Both the position numbers and the translations under genes were made by a program. A stretch of 64,000 bases of DNA from Helicobacter pylori_CU (GTDB lineage: Bacteria > Campylobacterota > Campylobacteria > Campylobacterales > Helicobacteraceae): NCBI RefSeq assembly GCF_000259235.1, contig NC_017733.1, positions 310,001 to 374,000 on the forward strand, read 5' to 3'. The first letter of the stretch is position 1, and each line of letters starts with the position of its first letter. Below the pieces are notes generated by a model. The model searched no databases, was not told the DNA's origin, and saw only the letters and a program-made list of their open reading frames with translations. Below, one piece after another: positions 51,090-59,909 of this stretch.

Positions 51090-51762
51090 TCCCGTTTTTC
51101 CCTTTCACTAAGCTTTCTTGGATCGTTAAGATTTGAAAATCCTTTGTTTTTAAATGGTTTTTAAAGTTTTCTAAAGCGTTCAAAATGGCTTCTTTATCCA
51201 TCACCACCCCCTTTTTATTGCGTTTTATGGCTCTGCCCACTTCAAATTGCGGTTTGAAAAGCGCTAAAAATTCACCGCTTAAAGGCAAAATCGCTTCTAA
51301 AATACAATATAAAGAAATAAAGCTCACATCACAAAGCGCTAAATCAATTGTTTCTGGCGTTTTAAACCCTCTAATATCGCATTCTTCATAACATTCTATG
51401 CGTTTGTCTTGTTTCAAGCCCTCATCTAATTGCATTTTCCCCACATCCACGCAAAGCACCTTTTTAGCCCCTTTTAAAAGAGCCACTTGACTAAAGCCCC
51501 CCTTGCTCGCTCCCACATCTAAAACAACCTTTCCCTTAAAATCCACGAAATGGGTTTCTAAAAAAGCCCCTAATTTTTCCCCAGCCCTGCTAACGAAAAG
51601 TTTTTCAGCGATGAGCTCAATCTTATCGTCCTCTTTAACGATAAAAGAGGGTTTAGAGATCACTATTTTATTGACTAAAACCTGATTTTTTAAAACCAAC
51701 GCTTTAGCTTTTTCTCTGCTATTTGCTAAATGCTGGTTGAATAAAGCGTAATCTAAGCGCAT
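51055..51762 (-). CDS. tlyA: TlyA-family rRNA methyltransferase/haemolysin
   Basis: This 235-residue protein has an N-terminal S4 RNA-binding domain (MRLDYALFNQHLANSREKAKALV) and a FtsJ-like SAM-dependent methyltransferase domain with VVLDVGASKGGFSQVALLKGA. Family members 2'-O-methylate rRNA; in H. pylori TlyA was also described as a haemolysin. Overlaps ribF by 35 bp and abuts the upstream small gene by one base. Confidence 0.92.
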   Translation of the reverse strand: MRLDYALFNQHLANSREKAKALVLKNQVLVNKIVISKPSFIVKEDDKIELIAEKLFVSRAGEKLGAFLETHFVDFKGKVVLDVGASKGGFSQVALLKGAKKVLCVDVGKMQLDEGLKQDKRIECYEECDIRGFKTPETIDLALCDVSFISLYCILEAILPLSGEFLALFKPQFEVGRAIKRNKKGVVMDKEAILNALENFKNHLKTKDFQILTIQESLVKGKNGNVEFFIHFKRA

Positions 51763-52277
51763 TAAAATTGAGGTAGGGGGACTTGATAAGCGAAATTAAA
51801 AACAATCTTGCCTAAACTATAGGCATCAAGCTCTAGTTTGGCTTCTTGCACCGCTAAATAATCCAATTTGTTAAAAGCGAGTAAAAAGGCTCGGCTCCAC
51901 CGATTCGTGGTTTCTAAAATGCCATCAAATTCATCTTTTGTGATTTCTCGCACCCATAAAGGCTCTGAGCCTATAGGTTTTGTGCCAAAAAGTTCATAAG
52001 AAATATAGCCATCATCTATCCAATCGTTATTTTGCGTGAAAATCTCCACTAAAAAATACTCATGATCATAGTAAGTGCCGCTATCCACATCGTTTAAATG
52101 CGTAGCGATAGCCGTGATGATAGGCACATTATCTTTGGTGATTTCGCCTTTCCTGCTGGCTTGGATCTTTTTTTCTAAAACTAAGTCTAGCGTGTAGGTG
52201 TCTTCATTGAAGTTGCTCACACACCCCAAACAAAAGAATAAAAACACCAGAAGTGTTGAGAGATTTTTCAAGCCCAT
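51762..52277 (-). CDS. Probable lipoprotein of unknown function
   Basis: This 171-residue protein has an N-terminal signal segment ending FFCLGC-VSN, an atypical lipobox (Cys rather than Leu at -3) that would put an acyl group on Cys18. The mature part mixes strands and helices (GTYYDHEYFLVEIFTQNNDW; NRWSRAFLLAFNKLDYLAV). No family recognised. It heads the minus-strand run with tlyA and ribF and is divergent from pyrB. Confidence 0.75.
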   Translation of the reverse strand: MGLKNLSTLLVFLFFCLGCVSNFNEDTYTLDLVLEKKIQASRKGEITKDNVPIITAIATHLNDVDSGTYYDHEYFLVEIFTQNNDWIDDGYISYELFGTKPIGSEPLWVREITKDEFDGILETTNRWSRAFLLAFNKLDYLAVQEAKLELDAYSLGKIVFNFAYQVPLPQF

Positions 52278-52343
52278 TCCTTGCTAAAACCCATGCCATT
52301 TTTAGCTAAAATAAAATCTGTATTATAACTAAAAGGGGGTTTT

Positions 52344-53267
52344 ATGCCAAAAAAATGCCGACACTTGCTCCAAACCAGCGATTTAAGCCTAGATGAAATC
52401 AAGCTTTTATTAGAAAAAGCGAGCGTTTATGCGAACGATTTTAACGCCGTATCTTTAGAAACGAAAGAAAAAATGCACAATAAAATCATCGTGGCGTTGT
52501 TTTTTGAAAATTCCACCAGAACGGTGTCTAGTTTTGAAATCGCAAGCCTAAGGTTGGGGGCAAAAATAGTGAAATTAAACATGCAAACAAGCTCCACTTC
52601 AAAGGGTGAAACTCTAACAGACACTTTTAAAAATATCCATGCCATGCAGCCTGACGCTATCATCACACGGCATGCTTTTTCAAGCGCGCCTTTTAAATTA
52701 GCTGAATTTTCACAATGCCCTTTGATTAACGCAGGAAGCGGCACAAGCGCTCATCCTACCCAAGCGTTATTAGATTTGCTCACCCTTTATCAGCATTTTG
52801 GCAGTTTGGAAAATTTAAAAGGGAAGAAAATCGCTTTTATAGGCGATGTGAAAAATTCCAGAGTAGCTAATAGCAACATTAAATTGCTCCAAAGACTAGG
52901 GCTTGAGATCATGCTGTGTGCCCCAAGCTCCATGCTCCCTAGCACTCCTTTAAGAACGACACACAACATTGAAGAAGCGATAGGATTTGCAGACATCTTA
53001 ATGAGTTTGAGGACCCAAACCGAACGGCACAACGCGCCCATTTTTGCGAGCTTGAAAGATTACGGCAACGCTTATTGCATCACCCAACAACGCCTAAAGG
53101 CTCATGCTAAAAATAAAGAGGTCATTATTTTACACCCAGGCCCGGTGCATAGGGATATTGATATAGAAAGCGCGGTGTTAGAAGACAAGCGATCCAAAGT
53201 TTTAGAGCAAGTTAAAAATGGCGTGGCAATGCGCATGGCGGTGTTGGAGTTTTTGCTAATAAATTAA
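52344..53267 (+). CDS. pyrB: Aspartate carbamoyltransferase
   Basis: This 307-residue enzyme joins carbamoyl phosphate and aspartate in pyrimidine synthesis. The carbamoyl-phosphate motif FFENSTRTVSSFEIA is near 55-69 and the GSGTSAHPTQALLDLLT and HPGPVHRDIDIE motifs are present. No regulatory-chain gene is adjacent. Length is normal. Confidence 0.95.
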   Translation: MPKKCRHLLQTSDLSLDEIKLLLEKASVYANDFNAVSLETKEKMHNKIIVALFFENSTRTVSSFEIASLRLGAKIVKLNMQTSSTSKGETLTDTFKNIHAMQPDAIITRHAFSSAPFKLAEFSQCPLINAGSGTSAHPTQALLDLLTLYQHFGSLENLKGKKIAFIGDVKNSRVANSNIKLLQRLGLEIMLCAPSSMLPSTPLRTTHNIEEAIGFADILMSLRTQTERHNAPIFASLKDYGNAYCITQQRLKAHAKNKEVIILHPGPVHRDIDIESAVLEDKRSKVLEQVKNGVAMRMAVLEFLLIN

Positions 53268-53428
53268 GTTTTAAAAACTTAAAAAAGGCTTTTAGCATTG
53301 TTTAAAATCAATATAAGAACTTTCATATTAAAAAAGTGGGTTTGGTTGTAAAACAGTGCAAAAACCCCACTTTGATTAAATTTTGATTTACTCTATCTCA
53401 TTTTATGATGAAACTAAAAAAATTTCGT

Positions 53429-53434
53429 TATAAT
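53429..53434 (+). promoter_or_regulatory. Probable -10 element (TATAAT) of hofB
   Basis: TATAAT lies in the 280-bp spacer between pyrB and hofB, 114 bp before the hofB start, implying a leader of about 107 bases. The rest of the spacer holds no gene. Confidence 0.45.
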
Positions 53435-53547
53435 CTAAAATAGTTGAGTTAATTAAAAGTAAATAAATAGCTTGATTATGCTTCTTTGTTTTTAGATCAG
53501 TTAAGAATTGTAGTCTTTAAGATGTATTGGCTATTAAAAGGAAAAAA

Positions 53548-54987
53548 ATGAAAAATAGCGCGCCTTTAAAGAATCAAGTTTTTTGTGGGTTATATGTTTT
53601 AAGTTTGAGCGCTTCTTTGCAAGCGTTTGATTATAAAATTGAAGTTTCAGCGGAGTCCTTTTCTAAAGTTGGCTTTAATAAAAAAAAGATTGACATAGCT
53701 AGGGGGATTTATCCTACAGAGACTTTTGTAACCGCTGTAGGTCAGGGCAATATCTATGCGGATTTTTTATCCAAAGGCCTTAAAGATCAAGGGCATGTTT
53801 TAGAAGGAAAAGTCGGCGGAACAATCGGTGGGGTCGCTTATGATAGCACGAAATTCAATCAAGGCGGATCGGTTATTTATAACTACATCGGTTATTGGGA
53901 TGGCTATTTAGGGGGTAAAAGAGCCTTGCTTGATGGCACGAGTATCCATGAGTGTGCGCTTGGTTCTGATGGCAAGGTGATTGATTCTATAGCATGCGGG
54001 AACGCTAGGGCCAATAAAATCCGCCGTAATTACTTGATGAATAACGCTTTTTTAGAATACCGATATAAGGATATATTTGCGGCTAAAGGGGGGCGTTATC
54101 AATCCAACGCTCCTTATATGAGCGGCTATACGCAAGGCTTTGAAATCAGCGCTAAAGTCAAGGATAAAAATGAAGGAATCCACAAATTATGGTGGTTTAG
54201 CTCATGGGGTAGGGCGTTCGCTTATGGGGAGTGGATTTATGATTTTTACTCTCCAAGAACCGTGATTAAAAACGGGCGCACTCTAAATTATGGTATCCAT
54301 TTAGTGAATTACACTTATGAAAGAAAAGGGGTTAGCGTCAGCCCTTTTTTCCAATTTTCGCCCGGGACTTATTACAGCCCTGGGGTGGTTGTAGGCTATG
54401 ATAGTAACCCTAATTTTGATGGCGTGGGCTTTAGATCCGAAACAAAAGCTTATATTTTGCTCCCTGTCCATGCCCCCTTAAGAAGAGATACTTATCGTTA
54501 CGCTATAAAGGCCGGCACTGCCGGGCAAAGCTTGCTCATTAGGCAACGATTTGATTACAATGAATTTAATTTTGGGGGAGCGTTTTATAAAGTGTGGAAA
54601 AACGCAAACGCTTACATCGGCACGACAGGAAACCCTTTAGGCATTGATTTTTGGACCAATAGCGTTTATGATATAGGGCAAGCCTTAAGCCATGTGGTAA
54701 CCGCTAATGCTGTCTCTGGTTGGGTTTTTGGTGGGGGCGTGCATAAAAAATGGCTGTGGGGGACTTTATGGCGTTGGACTAGCGGCACTTTAGCCAATGA
54801 AGCGAGCGCGGCTGTTAATGTGGGCTATAAGATCAGTAAGAGTTTGACAGCGAGCGTGAAATTAGAATATTTGGGCGTGATGACGCATTCAGGCTTTACG
54901 GTAGGGAGTTACAGACCCACGCCCGGCTCTAAAGCGCTTTATTCAGACAGGAGCCATTTGATGACAACCCTTAGTGCTAAATTCTAA
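53548..54987 (+). CDS. hofB: Outer-membrane protein HofB
   Basis: This 479-residue Hof-family barrel protein has a signal peptide (cleavage after LQA-FDY) and an aromatic C-terminal end (TTLSAKF). Repeated amphipathic strands such as FAYGEWIYDFYSPRTVIKNGRTLNYGIHLVNYTYERKG mark a porin-like barrel similar to Campylobacter/Helicobacter OprD-like porins. ATG at 53548 with AAAGGA just upstream gives the expected 479 residues; the frame extends to a TTG at 53527. Confidence 0.9.
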   Translation: MKNSAPLKNQVFCGLYVLSLSASLQAFDYKIEVSAESFSKVGFNKKKIDIARGIYPTETFVTAVGQGNIYADFLSKGLKDQGHVLEGKVGGTIGGVAYDSTKFNQGGSVIYNYIGYWDGYLGGKRALLDGTSIHECALGSDGKVIDSIACGNARANKIRRNYLMNNAFLEYRYKDIFAAKGGRYQSNAPYMSGYTQGFEISAKVKDKNEGIHKLWWFSSWGRAFAYGEWIYDFYSPRTVIKNGRTLNYGIHLVNYTYERKGVSVSPFFQFSPGTYYSPGVVVGYDSNPNFDGVGFRSETKAYILLPVHAPLRRDTYRYAIKAGTAGQSLLIRQRFDYNEFNFGGAFYKVWKNANAYIGTTGNPLGIDFWTNSVYDIGQALSHVVTANAVSGWVFGGGVHKKWLWGTLWRWTSGTLANEASAAVNVGYKISKSLTASVKLEYLGVMTHSGFTVGSYRPTPGSKALYSDRSHLMTTLSAKF

Positions 54988-55077
54988 TAGATAGCTTTAA
55001 GCTGTTTATTAAAGCGTTAAAAATCCCTTAATAAAAACACTATAATAAGAGTTTAATCAAATCCAAAGGTTAAACAT

Positions 55078-56733
55078 TTGAAACTCTTTTTTAGGCGTTA
55101 TTCTAAATATCTTAAAGAGCATTATAAAAGTTTTATAGTGGTTTTATTTTCTTCTTTAGTGGTGGCTTTAAGCACGGCTTGGGGGACTTATTTAGTCAAG
55201 CCCACTTTAGATGAAATTTTTATCAATAAAGACACTCACATGCTCAAAATCCTGCCTTTTTTAGTGATTTTGGCGTATTTGGGTAAGAGTGGGGGCATGT
55301 ATTTAGGCACTTATTTCACTAACTTTATTGGGCTTGATATTGTCAAAAAAATACGCAATATTATGTTAGAAAGCCTTCTCAAAATGGAAATGGATTTTTT
55401 TAACAGGACTAAAAAGGGCGAATTGATCGCAAGGATCACCAATGATATAGGTTTGATTAGAGCGAGTTTGTCCAATTACCTTTCAGAGAGTATAAGAGAG
55501 GGGCTAACGATTGTCGGGTTAGTGGGGGTGGTGATCTATCAAAGCCCTAAATTAGCGTTAGTGGGGCTAGTCATCATGCCGCTAGCCGCCATTCCTATCA
55601 GTAAAATCATTCGTAAGGTTAAAAAACTCGCTAAATCCCATCAAGAGAGTAACGCCAAAATCACCGCTCGTTTGAGTGAAGTTTTTAACAATGTGGAAGC
55701 GATTAAAATCTCTAATGGCGAAAAATTAGAGCATAAGGCTTTTGTGAAAGAAAATGAAGCGTTTTTTAAAATCGGTATCAAAAACATCGCCGTGGCTGAA
55801 ATTTCTTCGCCTTTAATGGAGTTTTTAGGCTCAATCGCCATAGCGTTAGTGATTTATTTAGGGGGGAATGAAGTGATTAGGGGCCATATTAGCGTGGGGG
55901 CGTTTTTTTCTTTCATCACGGCCCTTTTTATGCTCTATACGCCGATCAAACGCCTAACTAGGATCGCTTCTAATTTTCAAGAAGCCTTAGTCGCTAGCGA
56001 CAGGATCCATGAGATTTTAGAAAGAGAGCCGGCTATTGTTGATGGGGAATTGACGCTAGATAACGCTATACACACCATAGAATTTAAAAAAGTATGGCTC
56101 GCTTATGCGCTAGACAATCAAGAGCGTTATGTTTTAAGCGATATTAGTTTGAAATTCCAACAAAATGAAATCATCGCTTTAAAGGGCGAAAGCGGGAGCG
56201 GTAAAAGCTCATTAGTGAATCTGATCTTACGCCTTTATGAGCCAAGCCAGGGCGAAATTTTCATCAATAATCAAAAAATAGAGAGCATCACTCAAAAATC
56301 CTTGAGGGAAAAGATTAGCGTTGTCACTCAAAGGGTGTTTATTTTTAACGGGAGCGTGGCTGAAAATGTGGCGTATGGTTTAGAAATTGATGAGGTAAAA
56401 ATCAAAGAATGCCTAAAAAAAGCCCAAGCCTTAGATTTTGTGGAAAAAATGCCTCATGGGATAGGGAGCGTTTTAGATGAATTTGGCGCTAATCTTAGCG
56501 GCGGCCAACGCCAAAGAATCGCCATTGCAAGAGCTTTGTATAAAGACGCTCAAGTTTTAATCTTTGATGAAGCCACTTCCGCTTTAGACAATCACACAGA
56601 AGAGAGCGTTAAGCAAAGCATTTTAGAATTGAAACAAAACCGCTTGATCATTCTCATCTCGCACAACCCAAGCACGCTTAAATTAGCCACTAAGCATGTG
56701 AAATTAGAGCATGGGCGTTTGATAGAATGCTAA
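55078..56733 (+). CDS. msbA: Lipid A/lipid ABC exporter MsbA-like
   Basis: This 551-residue half-transporter has six N-terminal membrane helices (1-310) and an ABC domain with Walker A GESGSGKSSL near residue 372, signature LSGGQRQRIAIARAL, Walker B VLIFDEATSALD. It flips lipid A-core across the inner membrane by family analogy. The start is TTG at 55078 with AAAGGT at 7 bp. The next lipoprotein gene overlaps its end by 7 bp. Confidence 0.88.
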   Translation: MKLFFRRYSKYLKEHYKSFIVVLFSSLVVALSTAWGTYLVKPTLDEIFINKDTHMLKILPFLVILAYLGKSGGMYLGTYFTNFIGLDIVKKIRNIMLESLLKMEMDFFNRTKKGELIARITNDIGLIRASLSNYLSESIREGLTIVGLVGVVIYQSPKLALVGLVIMPLAAIPISKIIRKVKKLAKSHQESNAKITARLSEVFNNVEAIKISNGEKLEHKAFVKENEAFFKIGIKNIAVAEISSPLMEFLGSIAIALVIYLGGNEVIRGHISVGAFFSFITALFMLYTPIKRLTRIASNFQEALVASDRIHEILEREPAIVDGELTLDNAIHTIEFKKVWLAYALDNQERYVLSDISLKFQQNEIIALKGESGSGKSSLVNLILRLYEPSQGEIFINNQKIESITQKSLREKISVVTQRVFIFNGSVAENVAYGLEIDEVKIKECLKKAQALDFVEKMPHGIGSVLDEFGANLSGGQRQRIAIARALYKDAQVLIFDEATSALDNHTEESVKQSILELKQNRLIILISHNPSTLKLATKHVKLEHGRLIEC

Positions 56734-57350
56734 GGGTTTTAAGCGTTGGTATTGCTTTTATTTTACTAGGGTGTCAGTTTTTCAACAAAACGACTCTCCA
56801 TTTAAAATATAAAGATTACCCCAAAAACAGCCCTTTAAAAACCGCTTCCACTTTAAACCCCCCTAAAATCTTTTTTAACGCTCATTTTGTGCCACCCTTT
56901 TACCAAAAAGAATTTAAAAAAGCACTCACCCAACAAATCGCTTATTTTTTAAAAGATAAAAGCGCTCTCACTTTCAATGTTTCAGGCAATGTTTTTTTTT
57001 CTTTTGAAGAGAGTCCTAAGGATTTAAAAGCCATTAAAGAAAGGCTTAAAAAGACGATTGAGCCTAACGCTGACCCAAAAGCCGTCATGCGGTTTTTAAA
57101 CCTTCAAGCGAGCTTGATTTTAGAATGCGTCCCGCAAACCGCTTGCCCGTTTGACACCCTTTTGATTCCCACTGCTTTCAGCGTGCCTGTTTATTACGCT
57201 AATCGTTTGGGCGATAATCCCTCTCTTTTTTCCCAAGAAGACAAATCCTATCATAACGCTTTAATCAAGGCCCTTAATAAGGCTTACTATTCTCTTATGG
57301 AGGGTTTAGAAAAGCGTTTGAACGCTATAGAAAATGCAGAGTGGCTTTAA
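56727..57350 (+). CDS. Hypothetical lipoprotein
   Basis: This 207-residue protein has a clear lipobox ILLGC (Cys16) after a hydrophobic signal. The mature part is rich in Lys and Phe with no family signature I recognise; two further Cys pairs (CVPQTAC) may form a disulphide. Overlap with msbA suggests co-expression, perhaps in envelope biogenesis (inference). Confidence 0.75.
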   Translation: MLRVLSVGIAFILLGCQFFNKTTLHLKYKDYPKNSPLKTASTLNPPKIFFNAHFVPPFYQKEFKKALTQQIAYFLKDKSALTFNVSGNVFFSFEESPKDLKAIKERLKKTIEPNADPKAVMRFLNLQASLILECVPQTACPFDTLLIPTAFSVPVYYANRLGDNPSLFSQEDKSYHNALIKALNKAYYSLMEGLEKRLNAIENAEWL

Positions 57351-57353
57351 GGC

Positions 57354-57923
57354 ATGAAAAAGATTTTATTCTTTATTTTTGTCATTTTGTTTTCGGTAGG
57401 GATTTATTTAGCATGGAATGTTTTATTGGAAAAAGCCTTAGAATTGAAATTAGCTGCATCGGCTAATGATTTGCTTTTAAAATTGTTCGCGCTTCTTGGC
57501 GTTTTTTCCATGTTAGTGCTTTTTCAGGGCATTATTTCTTCGTATAAGAAGCACCAACTCAAACGCATTTTGCAAAAAATAGATGCCATGAACGGCTTTG
57601 AATTTGAAGAATATTCTAAAATCTTTTTCACTTCAAAGGGTTTTGAAGTTACAATCACTCAAAAAAGCGGCGATTATGGAGCGGATTTGATTGTAGAAAA
57701 AGATGGCGTCAAATGGGCGGTTCAAGCCAAACGCTACTCGCATAAAGTTTCGCCCAAAGCTATTCAGGAGGTGGTCTCTTCTAAAGCTTACTACGCTTGC
57801 GAAAAAGCTTGCGTGATCACCAATAGCTATTTCACGCACGCCGCTCAAAAACTGGCTCAAGCTAACGGAGTGCTTTTGATTGATAGAGACGAATGGGTCA
57901 AATTTTTGGGTGGGAAAAACTAA
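57354..57923 (+). CDS. Membrane-anchored Mrr-like restriction endonuclease domain protein
   Basis: This 189-residue protein has two N-terminal membrane helices (about 2-22 and 40-62) and a cytosolic Mrr_cat domain. NGFEFEEYSKIFFTSKGFEV starts the fold, Asp111 in GDYGADLIVEK and Gln124-Ala-Lys126 in AVQAKRYS make the D...QxK variant of the PD-(D/E)xK site, and SPKAIQEVVSSKAYY follows. Mrr enzymes cut modified DNA; anchoring in the membrane is found in a subset. It starts 4 bp after the lipoprotein gene. Confidence 0.85.
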   Translation: MKKILFFIFVILFSVGIYLAWNVLLEKALELKLAASANDLLLKLFALLGVFSMLVLFQGIISSYKKHQLKRILQKIDAMNGFEFEEYSKIFFTSKGFEVTITQKSGDYGADLIVEKDGVKWAVQAKRYSHKVSPKAIQEVVSSKAYYACEKACVITNSYFTHAAQKLAQANGVLLIDRDEWVKFLGGKN

Positions 57924-58007
57924 TCCAAATAGGATAATTTATATAATGCTTTTATTTTTATGATTTCTTATTTATTTCTTATTAAATTTTTTCGTAATCG
58001 CATGCGT

Positions 58008-58013
58008 TATAAT
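58008..58013 (+). promoter_or_regulatory. Probable -10 element (TATAAT) of the AAA15-TOPRIM operon
   Basis: TATAAT sits 43 bp before the ATG at 58056 in a 132-bp AT-rich spacer, indicating that the ATPase-TOPRIM pair has its own promoter and is not simply read from msbA. Confidence 0.5.
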
Positions 58014-58055
58014 ATGAAAATTTAGCATCAATTTTTGTTTGGATAAAGGGGTTCA

Positions 58056-59150
58056 ATGATTCAGTCTGTTCGCATTAAAAACTTTAAGAATTTTAAGGAC
58101 ACTCAAATTGATGGTTTTACCAAACTCAACATTATTACTGGTGGGAACAATGTGGGTAAATCCAATTTGTTAGAAGCGTTGTATTGTTTAGTGGGAAAAT
58201 CCATGCACCCATGCGCTAATCTAACAGAAATTTATGACAATATACGCAAAGAGCCTTTAAAAACAGAATCAAAGAACTTGATGTTTTATGGTTTGGACAC
58301 TAAGGAAGAAATACAAATTGTTATAACTTTAGACAACAATCAGACCTTGGATTTGCAAATAAAATTCATAGCCAGTGAAGACCAAAAGGTAATAGAGTCG
58401 CAAATAATACCCACAGCAGAACAAACTCAAATGCCCTCTCAGCTCAATTTCACTCTTAAAAAAAATAATGAAGAAATCTATAACGATCACTTAAATATTG
58501 CTGAAATTCCTAATCAGTTAGGCTACAAGAGGCAATTTAAGAATTTTGATCCTAATCAATTGCAAAAACTTTTACCCTTTGAAAGCGCTGTCATAATACC
58601 TAGCGATGCTGCTTACAGGCAAGCTCATATGATTCAAGCGGTGAGTAAAATTTGCAGTGACAACCAATTAGAAGAAGAATTAAATAAACATCTTAATCAA
58701 TTTGATAACAATATCCAATCTATTAGCTTTAACATCAACAACCAACTCAAATTAAAAGTGAAAAATATCAAAGAAAAAGTCCCACTATCTGTATTTGGCG
58801 ATGGTTTGATTAAATATTTGTATATTGTAAGCACTTTTATTGCCAATAACGCAAAAACGATTTATATTGATGAAGTGGAGAATGGCTTACACTTTTCTCG
58901 CATGAGATTATTATTAAGGTGTGTTATTGATTTTATCAACGACAACAAAGATGGTAATTTGCAAGTGTTTATGACTACCCACAGCCAAGAATTTATAGAA
59001 ATCTTAGATCAAGTTATCAGAGAAAAGGATTTTGCGCATCAAACTAAGTTGTTTTGTCTTAAGCAAGACGATCAATATGTTATTCCAAGAACTTATTATG
59101 GAGAAAATTTAGAATATTATTTTGAAAATGAAGAGAATCTTTTTGGCTAA
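58056..59150 (+). CDS. AAA15/OLD-type ABC-like ATPase
   Basis: This 364-residue protein has an SMC/RecF-like ATPase head: opening VRIKNFKNFKDTQIDGF, Walker A GGNNVGKSN (29-37), a signature-like FGDG (247-250), Walker B TIYIDEVENGLH (268-279) and switch His309 in MTTHSQEF. This is the AAA15/OLD type found in OLD, Gabija, PARIS AriA and retron ATPases. It has no fused TOPRIM; instead the next gene encodes one. No RecF or repair neighbour is present. Likely the sensor/ATPase half of a defence-type module (inference). Confidence 0.85.
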   Translation: MIQSVRIKNFKNFKDTQIDGFTKLNIITGGNNVGKSNLLEALYCLVGKSMHPCANLTEIYDNIRKEPLKTESKNLMFYGLDTKEEIQIVITLDNNQTLDLQIKFIASEDQKVIESQIIPTAEQTQMPSQLNFTLKKNNEEIYNDHLNIAEIPNQLGYKRQFKNFDPNQLQKLLPFESAVIIPSDAAYRQAHMIQAVSKICSDNQLEEELNKHLNQFDNNIQSISFNINNQLKLKVKNIKEKVPLSVFGDGLIKYLYIVSTFIANNAKTIYIDEVENGLHFSRMRLLLRCVIDFINDNKDGNLQVFMTTHSQEFIEILDQVIREKDFAHQTKLFCLKQDDQYVIPRTYYGENLEYYFENEENLFG

Positions 59151-59178
59151 AGCATCATACTAAGATTAGGATCATTCA

Positions 59179-59853
59179 ATGGCAGATAAAGAAATACTGA
59201 TTTTTGTAGAAGGTCCAAGCGATAAGGTGTTTTTAGAAGTTTATCTGTATTTTCTAGAAGATCTTCCAATCAAAAATTTTAAGGTGCAAAATATAAAAGG
59301 AAAAGATAACCTATCTAAACGATTGCTTGAAATTGAAAAATACGATAAAACACTTATTATTTTTGATGCGGATAAAGACTATGAGAGTAATAAAAAAGAG
59401 ATTTTAAAAGTCGTATCAAAAACGAAACAAACTATTTCAGAAGAACAAATCTTTTTATTCCCTAACAATCAAGATGATGGTGATTTAGAAACCCTATTAT
59501 TAGAAATTGCTAAACACGATGAATTTCTTAAATGTTTTGAAGGATACTTAGAATGCATTAAAAGTAAAGAACATTATAAACCGATTAGAAACATAAGAAA
59601 AAATATGCTATATGCCTATTTAGAAGTGTTTGAACTACAGAAATTTTTCCAATACAAGTGGGATACAAATAACAAGAAGAATGAAGAAAACATTATTATT
59701 GATGATAAAGGTAAAATAAAGGAAGAACACCAAGAAGAATATGAAAAACTAAAAGAAGTGATTGATTTTAAATCAAAATCTCTCATTCCCCTTAAAAATT
59801 TTTTAGAAAAATCTACAGAAAATAAACAAAAAACAAAACTTAAGATTTTCTAA
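59179..59853 (+). CDS. TOPRIM-domain protein (DUF3226-like), partner of the AAA15 ATPase
   Basis: This 224-residue protein begins with the TOPRIM motif LIFVEGPSDKVF (Glu11), followed by LIIFDADKDYES (Asp63, Asp65) and PNNQDDGDLETLL (Glu104). This is the Glu plus DxD metal site of TOPRIM nucleases, in the DUF3226/DUF4435 style. The C-terminal part is helical and Lys/Glu-rich. The gene is strikingly AT-rich even for this genome. It begins 28 bp after the ATPase gene. Probable nuclease effector of the pair (inference). Confidence 0.8.
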   Translation: MADKEILIFVEGPSDKVFLEVYLYFLEDLPIKNFKVQNIKGKDNLSKRLLEIEKYDKTLIIFDADKDYESNKKEILKVVSKTKQTISEEQIFLFPNNQDDGDLETLLLEIAKHDEFLKCFEGYLECIKSKEHYKPIRNIRKNMLYAYLEVFELQKFFQYKWDTNNKKNEENIIIDDKGKIKEEHQEEYEKLKEVIDFKSKSLIPLKNFLEKSTENKQKTKLKIF

Positions 59854-59865
59854 TTTAACAAAATA

Positions 59866-59890
59866 TATTACAATCACTCAAAAAATATTA
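59866..59890. promoter_or_regulatory. NikR-type operator upstream of nixA
   Basis: TATTA at 59866-59870 and TATTA at 59886-59890 are separated by exactly 15 bases, an exact fit to the H. pylori NikR consensus TRWYA-N15-TRWYA. It lies 19 bp before the nixA start. nixA is known to be repressed by nickel-loaded NikR. Confidence 0.85.
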
Positions 59891-59909
59891 TTTTTACAAA
59901 AGGTGTGCT

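Noticed and set aside
53265..53283. TTAAGTTTT/AAAACTTAA inverted repeat after pyrB as a terminator
   Set aside because: It has no GC pairs to speak of, almost no loop, and is followed by A rather than T.
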